Source: Clostridiales bacterium (lineage in GTDB: Bacteria; Bacillota; Clostridia; Tissierellales; Sedimentibacteraceae). Taken from it: a stretch of 12,589 nucleotides of DNA. The notes below the pieces were generated by a model, which worked only from the letters and a program-made list of their open reading frames with translations, did not search any database and was not told where the DNA came from. Each line of letters starts with the position of its first letter. The first letter of the stretch is position 1. The position numbers and the translations under genes are program-made. Location: assembly GCA_003483345.1 (NCBI GenBank), contig DMWH01000122.1, forward strand, positions 9,426 through 22,014, given 5' to 3'. Positions 1 to 7,387 of the stretch are shown one piece after another.

Positions 1-1
1 A

Positions 2-7
2 TATTCC
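2..7 (-). promoter_or_regulatory. possible -35 half of the shared promoter at the window edge
   Basis: Read on the minus strand, this is GGAATA in the context TATGGAATA, the same as the start of the shared promoter seen six times in the window. It lies just after the stop codon of the sigma gene and points leftwards, so it could start the next minus-strand gene. The -10 half would fall outside the window, so the site cannot be confirmed. Confidence 0.25.
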
Positions 8-16
8 ATACTATTT

Positions 17-649
17 TTAACTTATAGATGCACGATATTCCATGAAAGTACTCTTGGCAAAATAGTCTAATGCTTTTTTCTCCAGTTTTGATATATTTGA
101 CTGAGTGGTATGTAATATATCCGCTACCTCCTGCTGGGTATGCTCGGCTGTTTCAAATAAACCGAATCTAAGAACCAATATCTGTGCCAAGGTTTTATCC
201 ATTTTGTTAAGTTCTTTCTTTAAGAACTCTTGAAGCTCTGCAACCTGAAATCCAACCTCTATGGCGTTAAGTTCCTTGCCGTTGTTTACTATTTCTTTGT
301 AGTACAATACATCGCTTTGACTTACTAAATTTCCATCATTTTTAACCGCCGACATTTCATCAAGAGATACTGTTTTAAGTTTATTTCTTTTTGTTTCCGT
401 TCTTAAATATGTAAGAATCTGTTTTCTCATACATGTGAAGGCATAGGTTGAAAATTTTGTGTTCCTGTCCGGGTCAAAAGAATTGAGGGCGTTCACAAAA
501 CCGACAAGAGCCTCCGAATGCAATTCTTCCATGCTTAAACAGGTTGATGCGAACATTGATGCAACTTTGTGAACAAGTTTCTCGTTCTCTAGATATAAAT
601 TAGTTTTTTCTTCTTCTGTAAATACCATTTTTCCTTTTACACAAATCAT
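17..649 (-). CDS. SigH-like sigma-70 family sigma factor
   Basis: This protein of 210 residues would direct RNA polymerase to a specific promoter class. Region 2 spans about residues 19-86 and includes the GFVNALNSFDP stretch and KFSTYAFTCMRKQI, followed by a basic stretch and VSLDE. That pattern is close to Spo0H/SigH, which has a Cys in the same place and VSLD after it. Region 4 spans about 145-197, with a helix-turn-helix at 171-194 (TQQEVADIL to SNISKLEKKAL). There is no region 1.1 or region 3, as in small alternative sigma factors. The ATG at 649 has GGAGGT six bases upstream; a second ATG seven codons in has a weaker AAGGA. A paralogue with only region 2 is encoded just upstream. The gene lacks the shared promoter motif found before six other units, which makes it a candidate reader of that motif rather than a member of the regulon. 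The family call is firm; the target promoters are inference. Confidence 0.88.
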   Translation of the reverse strand: MICVKGKMVFTEEEKTNLYLENEKLVHKVASMFASTCLSMEELHSEALVGFVNALNSFDPDRNTKFSTYAFTCMRKQILTYLRTETKRNKLKTVSLDEMSAVKNDGNLVSQSDVLYYKEIVNNGKELNAIEVGFQVAELQEFLKKELNKMDKTLAQILVLRFGLFETAEHTQQEVADILHTTQSNISKLEKKALDYFAKSTFMEYRASIS

Positions 650-714
650 TTGAATACCTCCATATTTTTTAATTTTTTTTTGGTGTTTAAAAAGCTTTGA
701 GAAAAAAAAGAAAT

Positions 715-740
715 AAATGCAGCCAAAAGGTGGTGCATTT
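715..740 (-). terminator. intrinsic terminator after the region-2-only sigma paralogue
   Basis: On the minus strand, AAATGCA and TGCATTT form 7-bp arms with a shorter CC/GG stem inside, followed by a T-rich run at about 699-713. The hairpin overlaps the stop codon of the gene ending at 739. It should separate that gene from the full-length sigma gene downstream. Confidence 0.65.
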
Positions 741-1014
741 ACTTGTTAGGGGTGTTATTCGCCGGCCCTGTTTTAAAGCAGGACAAAATCTGCCTTTGCA
801 TACATACATGGGCATAAGTTGTAAATTTAACTTTTAGTGCCGGGCTGTAAGAATTCAGTGCATTAATAAACCCGGTCTGTGCTTCAGAGCGTAATTTTTC
901 TGGGCTTAAACAAGATGTGGAAAACAAAGATGTGGTATTTGAGATTAAAGTTTGAATTTGATTATATAAATTTTTGTCTGTTTCTAAGGAGTCTTCTTGA
1001 ATGATTATTATCAT
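739..1014 (-). CDS. region-2-only sigma factor paralogue
   Basis: This protein of 91 residues aligns along about residues 14-81 with region 2 of the neighbouring sigma factor, at about half identical positions. Shared blocks include CLS, SEA, GF.NALNS, KF.TYA and CM..QIL. It ends about ten residues after the region 2.4 equivalent, with no region 4. The stop is followed at once by a terminator, and no region 4 coding sequence is visible in the gap before the next gene, so this does not look like a recent frameshift. The start is placed at the ATG at 1014, because GGAGGTG lies five bases upstream; the in-frame ATG at 1026 is part of that ribosome binding site. Region 2 binds the polymerase clamp and the -10 element, so the protein could act as half of a split sigma (as RsoA does with SigO in Bacillus subtilis), as a competitor, or be a decayed copy. 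The homology is clear; the function is inference. Confidence 0.8.
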   Translation of the reverse strand: MIIIIQEDSLETDKNLYNQIQTLISNTTSLFSTSCLSPEKLRSEAQTGFINALNSYSPALKVKFTTYAHVCMQRQILSCFKTGPANNTPNK

Positions 1015-1129
1015 TGGCACCTCCATTTTTATAATATTTAATTAAATGTATAAATATACACTAAAAAGACAAACAAAAATAAGAGAGTTAAAAAATAGAG
1101 TATTTTTTAATCAAAATTCAAGGTACGAT

Positions 1130-1720
1130 TTAGAATAAATATTCGTTTATTATATTTACTATTTCCTCATACGGAAGCGATCCCATTTCGATATACTGAA
1201 CTGTCTTGCTTGAATCTACAAAGAATGTAGTTGGCACAGCCACTAAGCCAAAGGTTTCCATAATCCTTTCTTTTTCTTCATCATCAGCTCTTGAAAGCAG
1301 GGAGTTATCAATATCAAACCCGTTTTCAACAAGCATATCCATAATTTCCTCTTTAGAATTCCTGTAATAAACTTCTACAACACATATGTCTGTGTTTTCT
1401 TTAAGTTGTGCTAAGACCGGATAAAGTTCAACGCAGCTCGGGCAATCTACCCTTGAGAAAGTTAATAAAAATGGTTTATCTATTTCCTTTATATTTACCA
1501 TTTCCCCGGCCAGATTTTTCATTTCCAAGTCCGGGATTTCCCTGTGGAGATATTTGTTTATAAATTCCTTTTCTTCCTTTTCGTACTTTTTGTCTGGATC
1601 TTCCTCAGCTTCAGTTAAATTTTCCGTCTGATCCTTGTATGGAATGTTGATTGTAATGCTGCAGGATGTAAGGATCATGACTGCAAGCATCAGCAAAATT
1701 AGTTTTGGTTTTACATTCAT
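1130..1720 (-). CDS. thioredoxin-fold lipoprotein (TlpA/ResA-like)
   Basis: This predicted membrane-anchored protein has 196 residues and faces the outside of the cell. A lipoprotein signal runs over residues 1-20: basic start, hydrophobic stretch, then lipobox LTSC with Cys20 as the lipid-carrying residue. An acidic and lysine-rich linker follows (about 30-60), then a thioredoxin-like domain. The redox motif CPSC is at 93-96 and the cis-proline loop VPTTFFVD around Pro163. TlpA/ResA/AhpC-TSA family members reduce or exchange disulfides in exported proteins. The start is the ATG at 1720, which has GGAGGT five to six bases upstream; an in-frame ATG at 1744 precedes the ribosome binding site and is unlikely. 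It is divergent from the AAA+/VWA unit and lacks the shared promoter motif. A plausible role is thiol chemistry on surface proteins, but no substrate is visible here. Confidence 0.82.
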   Translation of the reverse strand: MNVKPKLILLMLAVMILTSCSITINIPYKDQTENLTEAEEDPDKKYEKEEKEFINKYLHREIPDLEMKNLAGEMVNIKEIDKPFLLTFSRVDCPSCVELYPVLAQLKENTDICVVEVYYRNSKEEIMDMLVENGFDIDNSLLSRADDEEKERIMETFGLVAVPTTFFVDSSKTVQYIEMGSLPYEEIVNIINEYLF

Positions 1721-1739
1721 TGTTACCTCCGTTTTTTTG

Positions 1740-1758
1740 CACATAGTTTAGCTATGTG
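1740..1758. repeat. 7-bp inverted repeat upstream of the lipoprotein gene
   Basis: CACATAG and CTATGTG flank a 5-base loop. The element starts 19 bases upstream of the lipoprotein start codon and just before its ribosome binding site. It could be an operator or a 5' leader hairpin. There is no T-run, so it is not a terminator. Confidence 0.5.
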
Positions 1759-1888
1759 ACCTAAATTTGTAAAAAATGTTTAAAAATAAAGGTTTCATAA
1801 ATTATGTATACTTACAATAGTAAAAGAACAAAGATGTGCAATGAGCATTTAGCCACCGAAAACGTTCTAAAATCAAGAAACAAGCTGT

Positions 1889-1902
1889 TATAAAGCTTTA
1901 TA
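1889..1902. repeat. 14-bp perfect palindrome
   Basis: The sequence TATAAAGCTTTATA equals its own reverse complement. It lies mid-way in the divergent region, where a repressor of either side could bind. AT-rich DNA yields such palindromes by chance, so an operator role is only a suggestion. Confidence 0.35.
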
Positions 1903-1977
1903 CAAAAGCACATAAATGAACATTAACAATATTATTATACAACCAAAAAAATATTTGTCAAATTAATTTTAATTTTT

Positions 1978-2007
1978 GGAATAAATAATAAAGAAAATGC
2001 GTAACAT
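1978..2007 (+). promoter_or_regulatory. shared promoter motif, copy 1 (AAA+/VWA unit)
   Basis: GGAATA (1978-1983), 14 bases, then TGCGTAACAT (1998-2007). The spacing and box match five other copies in the window. A start of transcription near 2014 would leave a leader of about 50 bases before the ATG at 2063. Confidence 0.8.
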
Positions 2008-2062
2008 AACATAAAATCAATAAGGAGTTTGAAATAGAACACAAAATGAGGAGGATTAATAT

Positions 2063-3646
2063 ATGATTAAAAAAATTACAATAGTCTCTTCTAATAAACA
2101 TAAAGGGATTAAAGAATTACAAAAAGAGGGGAGCAGTATCAACTTTGAACCAGAACCCGAAAACAGAAAAGATCCAAATGCCATTAAGGTAATATGCAAC
2201 AATCTGCTTGCGGGATATGTCGCAAACAAACCGTCAGTGATGGTTGAAGGTACGACACCGGCAAGCAGATTTAAATATAACCTGAATGAAGAAACAACAA
2301 TCGCAGTAAAGTCAGTAAAAAAGGAAGCTGATAATGGCAAATGGATTACTTTTACTGCAGAGGTAGAGCTAAAAGTCAAGAAGAAAGACAGCGGGGAAAA
2401 GAAAAAACAGATATACGAGCTTCCGCTTGAGGGCAGCCAGATAATGTTCCCGGAACGAACAAACGCATTGGAGGCAGTAAAGCAGAACAAAGAAGTCCCT
2501 GTATCGTTAAAGAAAACCGACAGAGGAATAGAAGCCGCAACTGTTAACGACAGCATAGGACTGGTAAAAAAATCAATCGACAATTACAAGGAGATTGAAA
2601 ATCTGGTTGACTACAATTATGTTTCAGGAGTATTAAGCCCGGCATCTACGATAAGAAGCTTAAAGGTACTTGTTGATGTAACCAATGATTCATCCATTTT
2701 TGAAGAAGCAACCGATAATCTGGTTTTGGAAGGCATAATGTCTTCGGAACAGGTAAAAGAAAGAATAGAATATATGAGAAAAGTAGTAAAAATGGACGAT
2801 AAAAACATCAACAATATACTGAATTCGATTGAACCCGTTAACGAGGAAGACCGGGGAAGACTGGTTAACCCGTCAACAAAATTCGTAGACTACAATGGTT
2901 ACCTAAAAGAAAGCATTGTCTACATAACAAAGAATAAGTTCTTAAGATTTGTAGGAGGCAAGGCTACAGGCAAAAACACAGCAGCCGACACGCTTTGCTG
3001 GTTGTTCAACAGGCCGAAGGGAGAAGTTGCCATGAATGAAGGACTTGATAAGGTTGACCTTACAGGGTCCAGAATAATTGACAGCGACGAACAAGGGAAT
3101 ATGAGAATGCCTTTTGAACTTTCAACTTTTGCAGAAGGGCTTAAAAAAGGATGGTTTTTAATTCTTGATGAAGTAAACACTGCAAATCCGTCCCTATTAA
3201 CTATACTGCATGGGCTTGATTCAAGACGATGCATTGATATTCCGGGGTATGGGACAATTAAAGTTCACCCAAAAGCCTGCGTAATCCTTACAATGAATGA
3301 AGACTATGTAGGAACGATGCCTCTTAATGAAGCTACGGTAGACAGATTCACTCCGATAATATTCGAAGATGCGGAAGATATCAGCAATATTCTTCAGGCA
3401 GCCGTTCCAAGTGCTACTGAAGAACATGTTGAAATATGCCAGCGTTATTACAAAATGCTTAAAGATTTGTATCACGACGGCAAAATATCTTCTTATGCAA
3501 TATCTATAAGGGGATTTATCGATGCTTTAGATGTAGTAAATGAGTTGGGGCTTAAAAGTGGAATTGAAACAAACGTAGCCAACAAGGGAATCGACAGAAT
3601 GGAGAGGGAAGTTTTAAAAGAAGAATTAAAACTGTTATTCCCATAA
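2063..3646 (+). CDS. HIRAN-domain MoxR/NorQ-type AAA+ ATPase
   Basis: This protein of 527 residues joins an N-terminal HIRAN-like domain (about 1-90; core FEPEPENRKDPNAIKV then GYV) to a linker of some 180 residues and a C-terminal AAA+ module. Walker A is GGKATGKNT at 298-306; Asn replaces the usual Ser/Thr after the P-loop Lys, with Thr306 next to it. Walker B is FLILDE with Asp369/Glu370, followed by VNTANP as in the NorQ/CbbQ/MoxR clade. Sensor 1 is ILTMNEDYVGT with Asn412, and LNEATVDRF carries a probable arginine finger at 428. Such ATPases act as rings that remodel protein complexes or insert metal with a VWA partner, and that partner is encoded 25 bases downstream. HIRAN domains bind DNA ends or single-stranded DNA in Rad5/HLTF, so a DNA-linked target is possible. 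GGAGG lies eight bases before the ATG. The AAA+ call is firm, HIRAN is probable, and the substrate is unknown. Confidence 0.85.
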   Translation: MIKKITIVSSNKHKGIKELQKEGSSINFEPEPENRKDPNAIKVICNNLLAGYVANKPSVMVEGTTPASRFKYNLNEETTIAVKSVKKEADNGKWITFTAEVELKVKKKDSGEKKKQIYELPLEGSQIMFPERTNALEAVKQNKEVPVSLKKTDRGIEAATVNDSIGLVKKSIDNYKEIENLVDYNYVSGVLSPASTIRSLKVLVDVTNDSSIFEEATDNLVLEGIMSSEQVKERIEYMRKVVKMDDKNINNILNSIEPVNEEDRGRLVNPSTKFVDYNGYLKESIVYITKNKFLRFVGGKATGKNTAADTLCWLFNRPKGEVAMNEGLDKVDLTGSRIIDSDEQGNMRMPFELSTFAEGLKKGWFLILDEVNTANPSLLTILHGLDSRRCIDIPGYGTIKVHPKACVILTMNEDYVGTMPLNEATVDRFTPIIFEDAEDISNILQAAVPSATEEHVEICQRYYKMLKDLYHDGKISSYAISIRGFIDALDVVNELGLKSGIETNVANKGIDRMEREVLKEELKLLFP

Positions 3647-3670
3647 AAGCTGTTCCGATAGGAGGAGAAA

Positions 3671-6184
3671 ATGGACGCTTTACAAAAAAGAAAAAATGAA
3701 TTGGACAAATTTCTGAAAACGGGAATAGTTCAGCAAATCCTGCACAGGTTTACAACTACTTTTGCGGATTCAGAAATTCAAAAAAGAGGCTGCCTCACAA
3801 TTAACAGTGAGGCAGACTGTTATACAGACTTGGAAAATGTGGTAATAGGTATGCTTCCTTATTTCTTGGAAGATGACTTCGGAGACGACATATTCGGGCA
3901 AAAACTCCGCAGTATAGTTAAAAACAACGGCTACAGAGGACTGTGGATTGCCGTATACAAAACCGAGTATGCACACGAAATGCAGCATAAGAACTCCACG
4001 ACGGAAATTGACGCTTCATATGCAAGAAAAGAAGTGGCAGAACACCTGTTTAATTACGGAATCCACAAGGCAGTCGGAGAAAATTTCGGGGCACAGCTAT
4101 TCAACATAATCGAGGACGGAAGGATAGAAGCAATAATAGTTCAAAAATTCATAGGGCTGAAAATGAACTTCATGCTTCTGAATTCACAGATCCGAAACAG
4201 TTGTACCATAACCAAAGCTCCTACAACTCCCACAGAAGAATTCCAAACCCTTATGGGTATGATACTATCTTATGCAAAGACGGGATATTTACCTAAAGGG
4301 CAACAATATATAAAGAGTACAAGAGTGTTTGACAAATACAAGAAAATTGAAAAATACATTGACGAGGGAGTTAACGGAATAACATGTGCAGATTGTGCAA
4401 GTGCATGTGTTGCTTTGGTGAGAGAAATCGGAGATTATATAGCCGAAATGCTGAAAGGTGATTCAAACCTGATGATACTGCTGGAGCAAATGTTTGATAA
4501 GAACAAATACAATAATAATGAGAAAGACTACAACCAGAAAGGTTCTTCAAACCCGTTAAGAAGAATTAAGAGACAGTCAAGCGGAGGTCAGGGAAATAGT
4601 TCAAACGACGGAGAAGAGACAGATGATAAATCATCGGGCTCCGGAGAAGAAGACTCCGATGAATCAAAAAATAGCGGCAAGCAGTCAAAATCAGGCGGGC
4701 AAAGCCGAGGAAAAGATTCCGGCAATGAAAAATCTGTGAAGGGAAAAGGAAGCAAGAAAGAGAAGAAAACCGGCAGTCAGATTTCCGGTTCCGATGGTTC
4801 AGGTTCGGATGATGATGGAAAAGAATCCGGCAAGGGAAGCTCAAAATCCCCTGAAGACGAAAAAGATACCGAATCAGGCGGCGGTTCAGGCTCTGAAGAA
4901 AAAAACAACGCTGATTCAGGAAAATCCGAAAATGACGGAAATAATGATTCCGGAGATTCAGAAGGCGATTCTGAAAATTCGGACTCAAACGGCAATCCCG
5001 GTTCGGAAGATGCCGATTCCGGCGAATCGAATTCCGAAGGTTCAAATTCCGGCAGCGAAGGTAAAAGCTCAGGCGAAAACGCAAATAACTCAAAGGGTCA
5101 GGATGGCTTTGATAAAAACGGGCAGATGCCTGAAGCAAATCCTACAGACGGCAAAGCCGAACTGCCAGACAGCTATGAAAGCAACAACAGCAATCAGTAC
5201 GGCGGCAGTGCTGAAGACCCAGAGAAGGGTTGGGAAACAGAGGACCTTCAGGCACTTGAAAATATTCTCCAGAATTCGCTTAAAGAATCCGAAAGAGAAG
5301 AAGTAATCATTACAAAGAAAAATGCAATGATTAAAGGTTCCGTAACTCCGGATGACATAAATGAAATTAATTCATATTATTTAGATGATTCCTATTGCGT
5401 AGACTTTAAGGAAATACCGATGGACTTGCAGCCTGTAGATATTCCATATGATATACGGACAGCGGGCGAAACATTTAGAAGAGATATAGAAAAAATACTC
5501 TACCTGAAGAACGGTAATCAAAGAGGATTAAGAAGGGGAGTTTTAGATCCTACGGCTCTTTGGAAAATCGGAGTTAAGGAAGCTACGGTATTCCAGAAGA
5601 AAGGAGCTCACTCAAAGGAATTTGCCTTTTATCTTTTACAGGACGGAAGCGGAAGTATGGCGGGAACAAAAGAGTATGAATCAGCCAAGACCTTAGCCAT
5701 TCTGGAAGAAGGACTGAAAGGATTCTCGGCTCTTAAAATAACCACCTTCTCGGTAAACGGAGGCAAAGTAAACCATCATACGGCAAAGCAGTTTACCGAT
5801 AATAGAAAATTCAATCATGCTTACAGTTTCTTAAGAGCAAGAAGATCAAATGGTGGGAATAAGGATGGTTACAGCATAAGAGTTGCAACGAAGGAGCTCT
5901 TGAAAAGACCTGAACAAAAGAAAATCCTGCTTGTTCTTTCAGACGGTCTGCCTTCAGATTACAGTGGAGGATTTGAATATGCTTTAAACGACGTAAAAAA
6001 CGCCGTTGAGGAAGCAAGAAGCAAGGGTATAGATGTTATAGCCATAATGTTCGGGGATAATAATTTCATTAAAGAAACCAGAAGATATTATGAGTTTATG
6101 TACAAACACAGCATCATATCCTGTGTTCCTACAGAAATCGGAAGAAAAATCATTCCGATATTAAAATCAATAGTAAGGAAATAG
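3671..6184 (+). CDS. CobT/NorD-like VWA-domain protein with Ser/Gly/acidic linker
   Basis: This protein of 837 residues is the likely partner of the AAA+ ATPase encoded just upstream. The N-terminal region (about 1-300) carries IIEDGRIEA at 146-154, a motif typical of NorD/CobT-type VWA proteins, and HEMQH at 102-106. Residues about 302-520 form a low-complexity linker rich in Ser, Gly, Glu, Asp, Asn and Lys, comparable with the acidic linker of CobT but longer. The C-terminal VWA domain (about 650-837) has a MIDAS motif, DGSGSM with Asp658, Ser660 and Ser662, and LSDGLPSD with Asp758, so divalent metal binding looks intact. There is no signal peptide or membrane span, so it should be cytoplasmic. 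By analogy with CobS/CobT and NorQ/NorD the pair would load or remodel a target, but no chelatase or oxidase subunit lies nearby. The ATG has GGAGG five bases upstream, and a strong terminator follows. Confidence 0.85.
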   Translation: MDALQKRKNELDKFLKTGIVQQILHRFTTTFADSEIQKRGCLTINSEADCYTDLENVVIGMLPYFLEDDFGDDIFGQKLRSIVKNNGYRGLWIAVYKTEYAHEMQHKNSTTEIDASYARKEVAEHLFNYGIHKAVGENFGAQLFNIIEDGRIEAIIVQKFIGLKMNFMLLNSQIRNSCTITKAPTTPTEEFQTLMGMILSYAKTGYLPKGQQYIKSTRVFDKYKKIEKYIDEGVNGITCADCASACVALVREIGDYIAEMLKGDSNLMILLEQMFDKNKYNNNEKDYNQKGSSNPLRRIKRQSSGGQGNSSNDGEETDDKSSGSGEEDSDESKNSGKQSKSGGQSRGKDSGNEKSVKGKGSKKEKKTGSQISGSDGSGSDDDGKESGKGSSKSPEDEKDTESGGGSGSEEKNNADSGKSENDGNNDSGDSEGDSENSDSNGNPGSEDADSGESNSEGSNSGSEGKSSGENANNSKGQDGFDKNGQMPEANPTDGKAELPDSYESNNSNQYGGSAEDPEKGWETEDLQALENILQNSLKESEREEVIITKKNAMIKGSVTPDDINEINSYYLDDSYCVDFKEIPMDLQPVDIPYDIRTAGETFRRDIEKILYLKNGNQRGLRRGVLDPTALWKIGVKEATVFQKKGAHSKEFAFYLLQDGSGSMAGTKEYESAKTLAILEEGLKGFSALKITTFSVNGGKVNHHTAKQFTDNRKFNHAYSFLRARRSNGGNKDGYSIRVATKELLKRPEQKKILLVLSDGLPSDYSGGFEYALNDVKNAVEEARSKGIDVIAIMFGDNNFIKETRRYYEFMYKHSIISCVPTEIGRKIIPILKSIVRK

Positions 6185-6214
6185 CAGCCCCTTTTAGGGG
6201 TTGTTATTTTTTTT
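6185..6214 (+). terminator. intrinsic terminator of the AAA+/VWA unit
   Basis: An 8-bp stem (CAGCCCCT with AGGGGTTG, one G-T pair) and a TTT loop span 6185-6203 and are followed by a T-rich tract to 6214. It starts on the base after the VWA stop codon. It cleanly separates this unit from the next promoter at 6230. Confidence 0.92.
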
Positions 6215-6229
6215 GCTCTTTTTTAGAGT

Positions 6230-6259
6230 GGAATATTAACAAAATAATTTGCGTATTAT
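6230..6259 (+). promoter_or_regulatory. shared promoter motif, copy 2 (pilin-like operon)
   Basis: GGAATA (6230-6235), 14 bases, then TGCGTATTAT (6250-6259). It lies directly after a terminator, which fits a true transcription start. Initiation near 6266 would leave a leader of about 25 bases containing the GGAGGT at 6279-6284. Confidence 0.85.
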
Positions 6260-6291
6260 TAAATATAAGGAATGTAATGGAGGTAATAACA

Positions 6292-6774
6292 TTGAAACTA
6301 AGAAGAAGACTCGGTAAAAAAGGCAGTCTGGCAATAATGGAAGTAGTGAACATTATAATAATAGTTTTGATTTTCGCCACTTTGGTAAACTTAATCATAA
6401 TTTCCACGCAGTACCTTCATTTGTCAAAGATAGGCAATGAAGTGGCAAGGACTATAGCTGTTCAGTCCGGGCTAAGAACATCAACTCCTGCAAATTATCC
6501 CGGAGGCAGCAAGGGATATTATACAACATCGGAAATGTTTGATTATTTATCAAAGAATTTAGAAGCATCACATTTTGAAGATTACTATCTAATTATTAAC
6601 GGGACAAAAATGACACCGACAAAAAGTATCACTTTCGATTACAAGGACCCGATTGAAATTGAATTAGCAGCGGAATACAAGTGGATTGCCTTGGACGCAT
6701 TTATCCCGGGGCTGTCAAACAGAGAACAATTCATTGTTGTGAACAAAACCGTTTATGCGGAATATCTCAATTAA
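6292..6774 (+). CDS. TadE/DUF4320-like single-span pilin-like protein
   Basis: This protein has 160 residues with a basic N-terminus (residues 2-10), then KKG and one hydrophobic span at about 18-40 with a Glu at its head (LAIMEVV). A short helix follows (LHLSKIGNEVARTIAVQSG), then a soluble domain. This is the plan of TadE-type pseudopilins, and it resembles the DUF4320 proteins I recall from clostridial mobile elements. The TTG at 6292 is preferred over the in-frame ATG at 6277 because GGAGGT ends seven bases before the TTG and the ATG sits inside that leader. It forms an operon with the next two genes (10-12 base gaps). The membrane topology is clear. A role in a Tad-like pilus or surface channel is inference, since no TadA ATPase or TadB/C is in the window. 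Confidence 0.7.
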   Translation: MKLRRRLGKKGSLAIMEVVNIIIIVLIFATLVNLIIISTQYLHLSKIGNEVARTIAVQSGLRTSTPANYPGGSKGYYTTSEMFDYLSKNLEASHFEDYYLIINGTKMTPTKSITFDYKDPIEIELAAEYKWIALDAFIPGLSNREQFIVVNKTVYAEYLN

Positions 6775-6784
6775 GGAGGCTTAT

Positions 6785-7375
6785 ATGTTTAAGTTAAATA
6801 AAAAGGGCGAAATTTCAATCACGTTGATAATATTGGTCCTGACAAGCATGGTGTTTATAGCGGGATATTACAATGCAGTTAAAATTAACTATGCGATGGA
6901 TGAAATTCAGTCAAATCTTGATATTGTCGGAGTGTCAACGCTTGAAAAAATAACTAACTTCAATATTTTAAAAGACGAAATTTATGGGATAGACAAACAG
7001 AACAAAATTGACTATTACGGAGCAAATCAGGTCTTGAAAAATTATAAGGATATAATTAAAACCTCATACAAAAATGAACTTAACTTTGATTCAAGCGTTA
7101 TAAGAAGTTATTCCATAGTGTCGCAGGACATATATTTCGAAAGGTCAACATGGGGGACAGGAAACTCAGGAGACCAGAAGCCTCAAATAGTATTGGAAAC
7201 GGTAATGAAATTCATAATAAAAATAAGCAGAGGCCATGATTATACAAGCAGACTTATCAGGAATTTCTATAGCTCCAAATCAAATAAAAACCTACAGGTT
7301 CTTTCAGTTGGAAGCTTAAGCGACGGAAGAACAGAACTTGTTGTAAGAAGTGCGGTAAGAAGTATCTATAACTAA
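6785..7375 (+). CDS. second pilin-like membrane protein (DUF5411-like)
   Basis: This protein of 196 residues starts MFKLNKKGEISITL with one hydrophobic span at about 10-30. The KKG followed by a hydrophobic helix echoes the preceding gene and resembles type IV/Tad prepilin leaders. The rest (about 31-196) is a soluble domain rich in charged residues, ending in a beta-rich segment. The ATG at 6785 has GGAGG five bases upstream; the in-frame ATG at 6755 overlaps the previous gene and has no such site. The name DUF5411 comes from my memory of short clostridial proteins that start KKGDISITL and should be checked. Two pilin-like proteins in tandem suggest that they form a complex. Confidence 0.65.
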   Translation: MFKLNKKGEISITLIILVLTSMVFIAGYYNAVKINYAMDEIQSNLDIVGVSTLEKITNFNILKDEIYGIDKQNKIDYYGANQVLKNYKDIIKTSYKNELNFDSSVIRSYSIVSQDIYFERSTWGTGNSGDQKPQIVLETVMKFIIKISRGHDYTSRLIRNFYSSKSNKNLQVLSVGSLSDGRTELVVRSAVRSIYN

Positions 7376-7387
7376 GGAGCTGGAGAT

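Larger units (their letters stand above)
1721..2062. other. divergent intergenic region, 342 bp
   Basis: This AT-rich stretch lies between the minus-strand lipoprotein gene and the plus-strand HIRAN-AAA+ gene. It contains a hairpin (1740-1758), a 14-bp palindrome (1889-1902) and one copy of the shared promoter motif (1978-2007). I see no convincing SigA-type promoter for the lipoprotein gene and no supported small gene. Confidence 0.6.

Noticed and set aside
2056..2583. Minus-strand open frame of 175 codons opposite the AAA+ gene
   Set aside because: It is a shadow of the strongly supported plus-strand gene; its product is a Ser/Phe/Leu-rich string without motifs and it has no ribosome binding site.
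4566..5138. Long open frames on both strands opposite or beside the VWA linker (also 4777-4995 and 4794-5306)
   Set aside because: They come from the repetitive Ser/Gly/Glu codons of the linker, and their products are low-complexity (Arg/Leu/His-rich, Ser/Pro/Glu-rich or Lys/Ile/Gln-rich).
3278..5401. Further copies of the TGCGTA box inside genes (about 3278 and 5396)
   Set aside because: No GGAATA lies 14 bases upstream of either, so they are not promoter copies.
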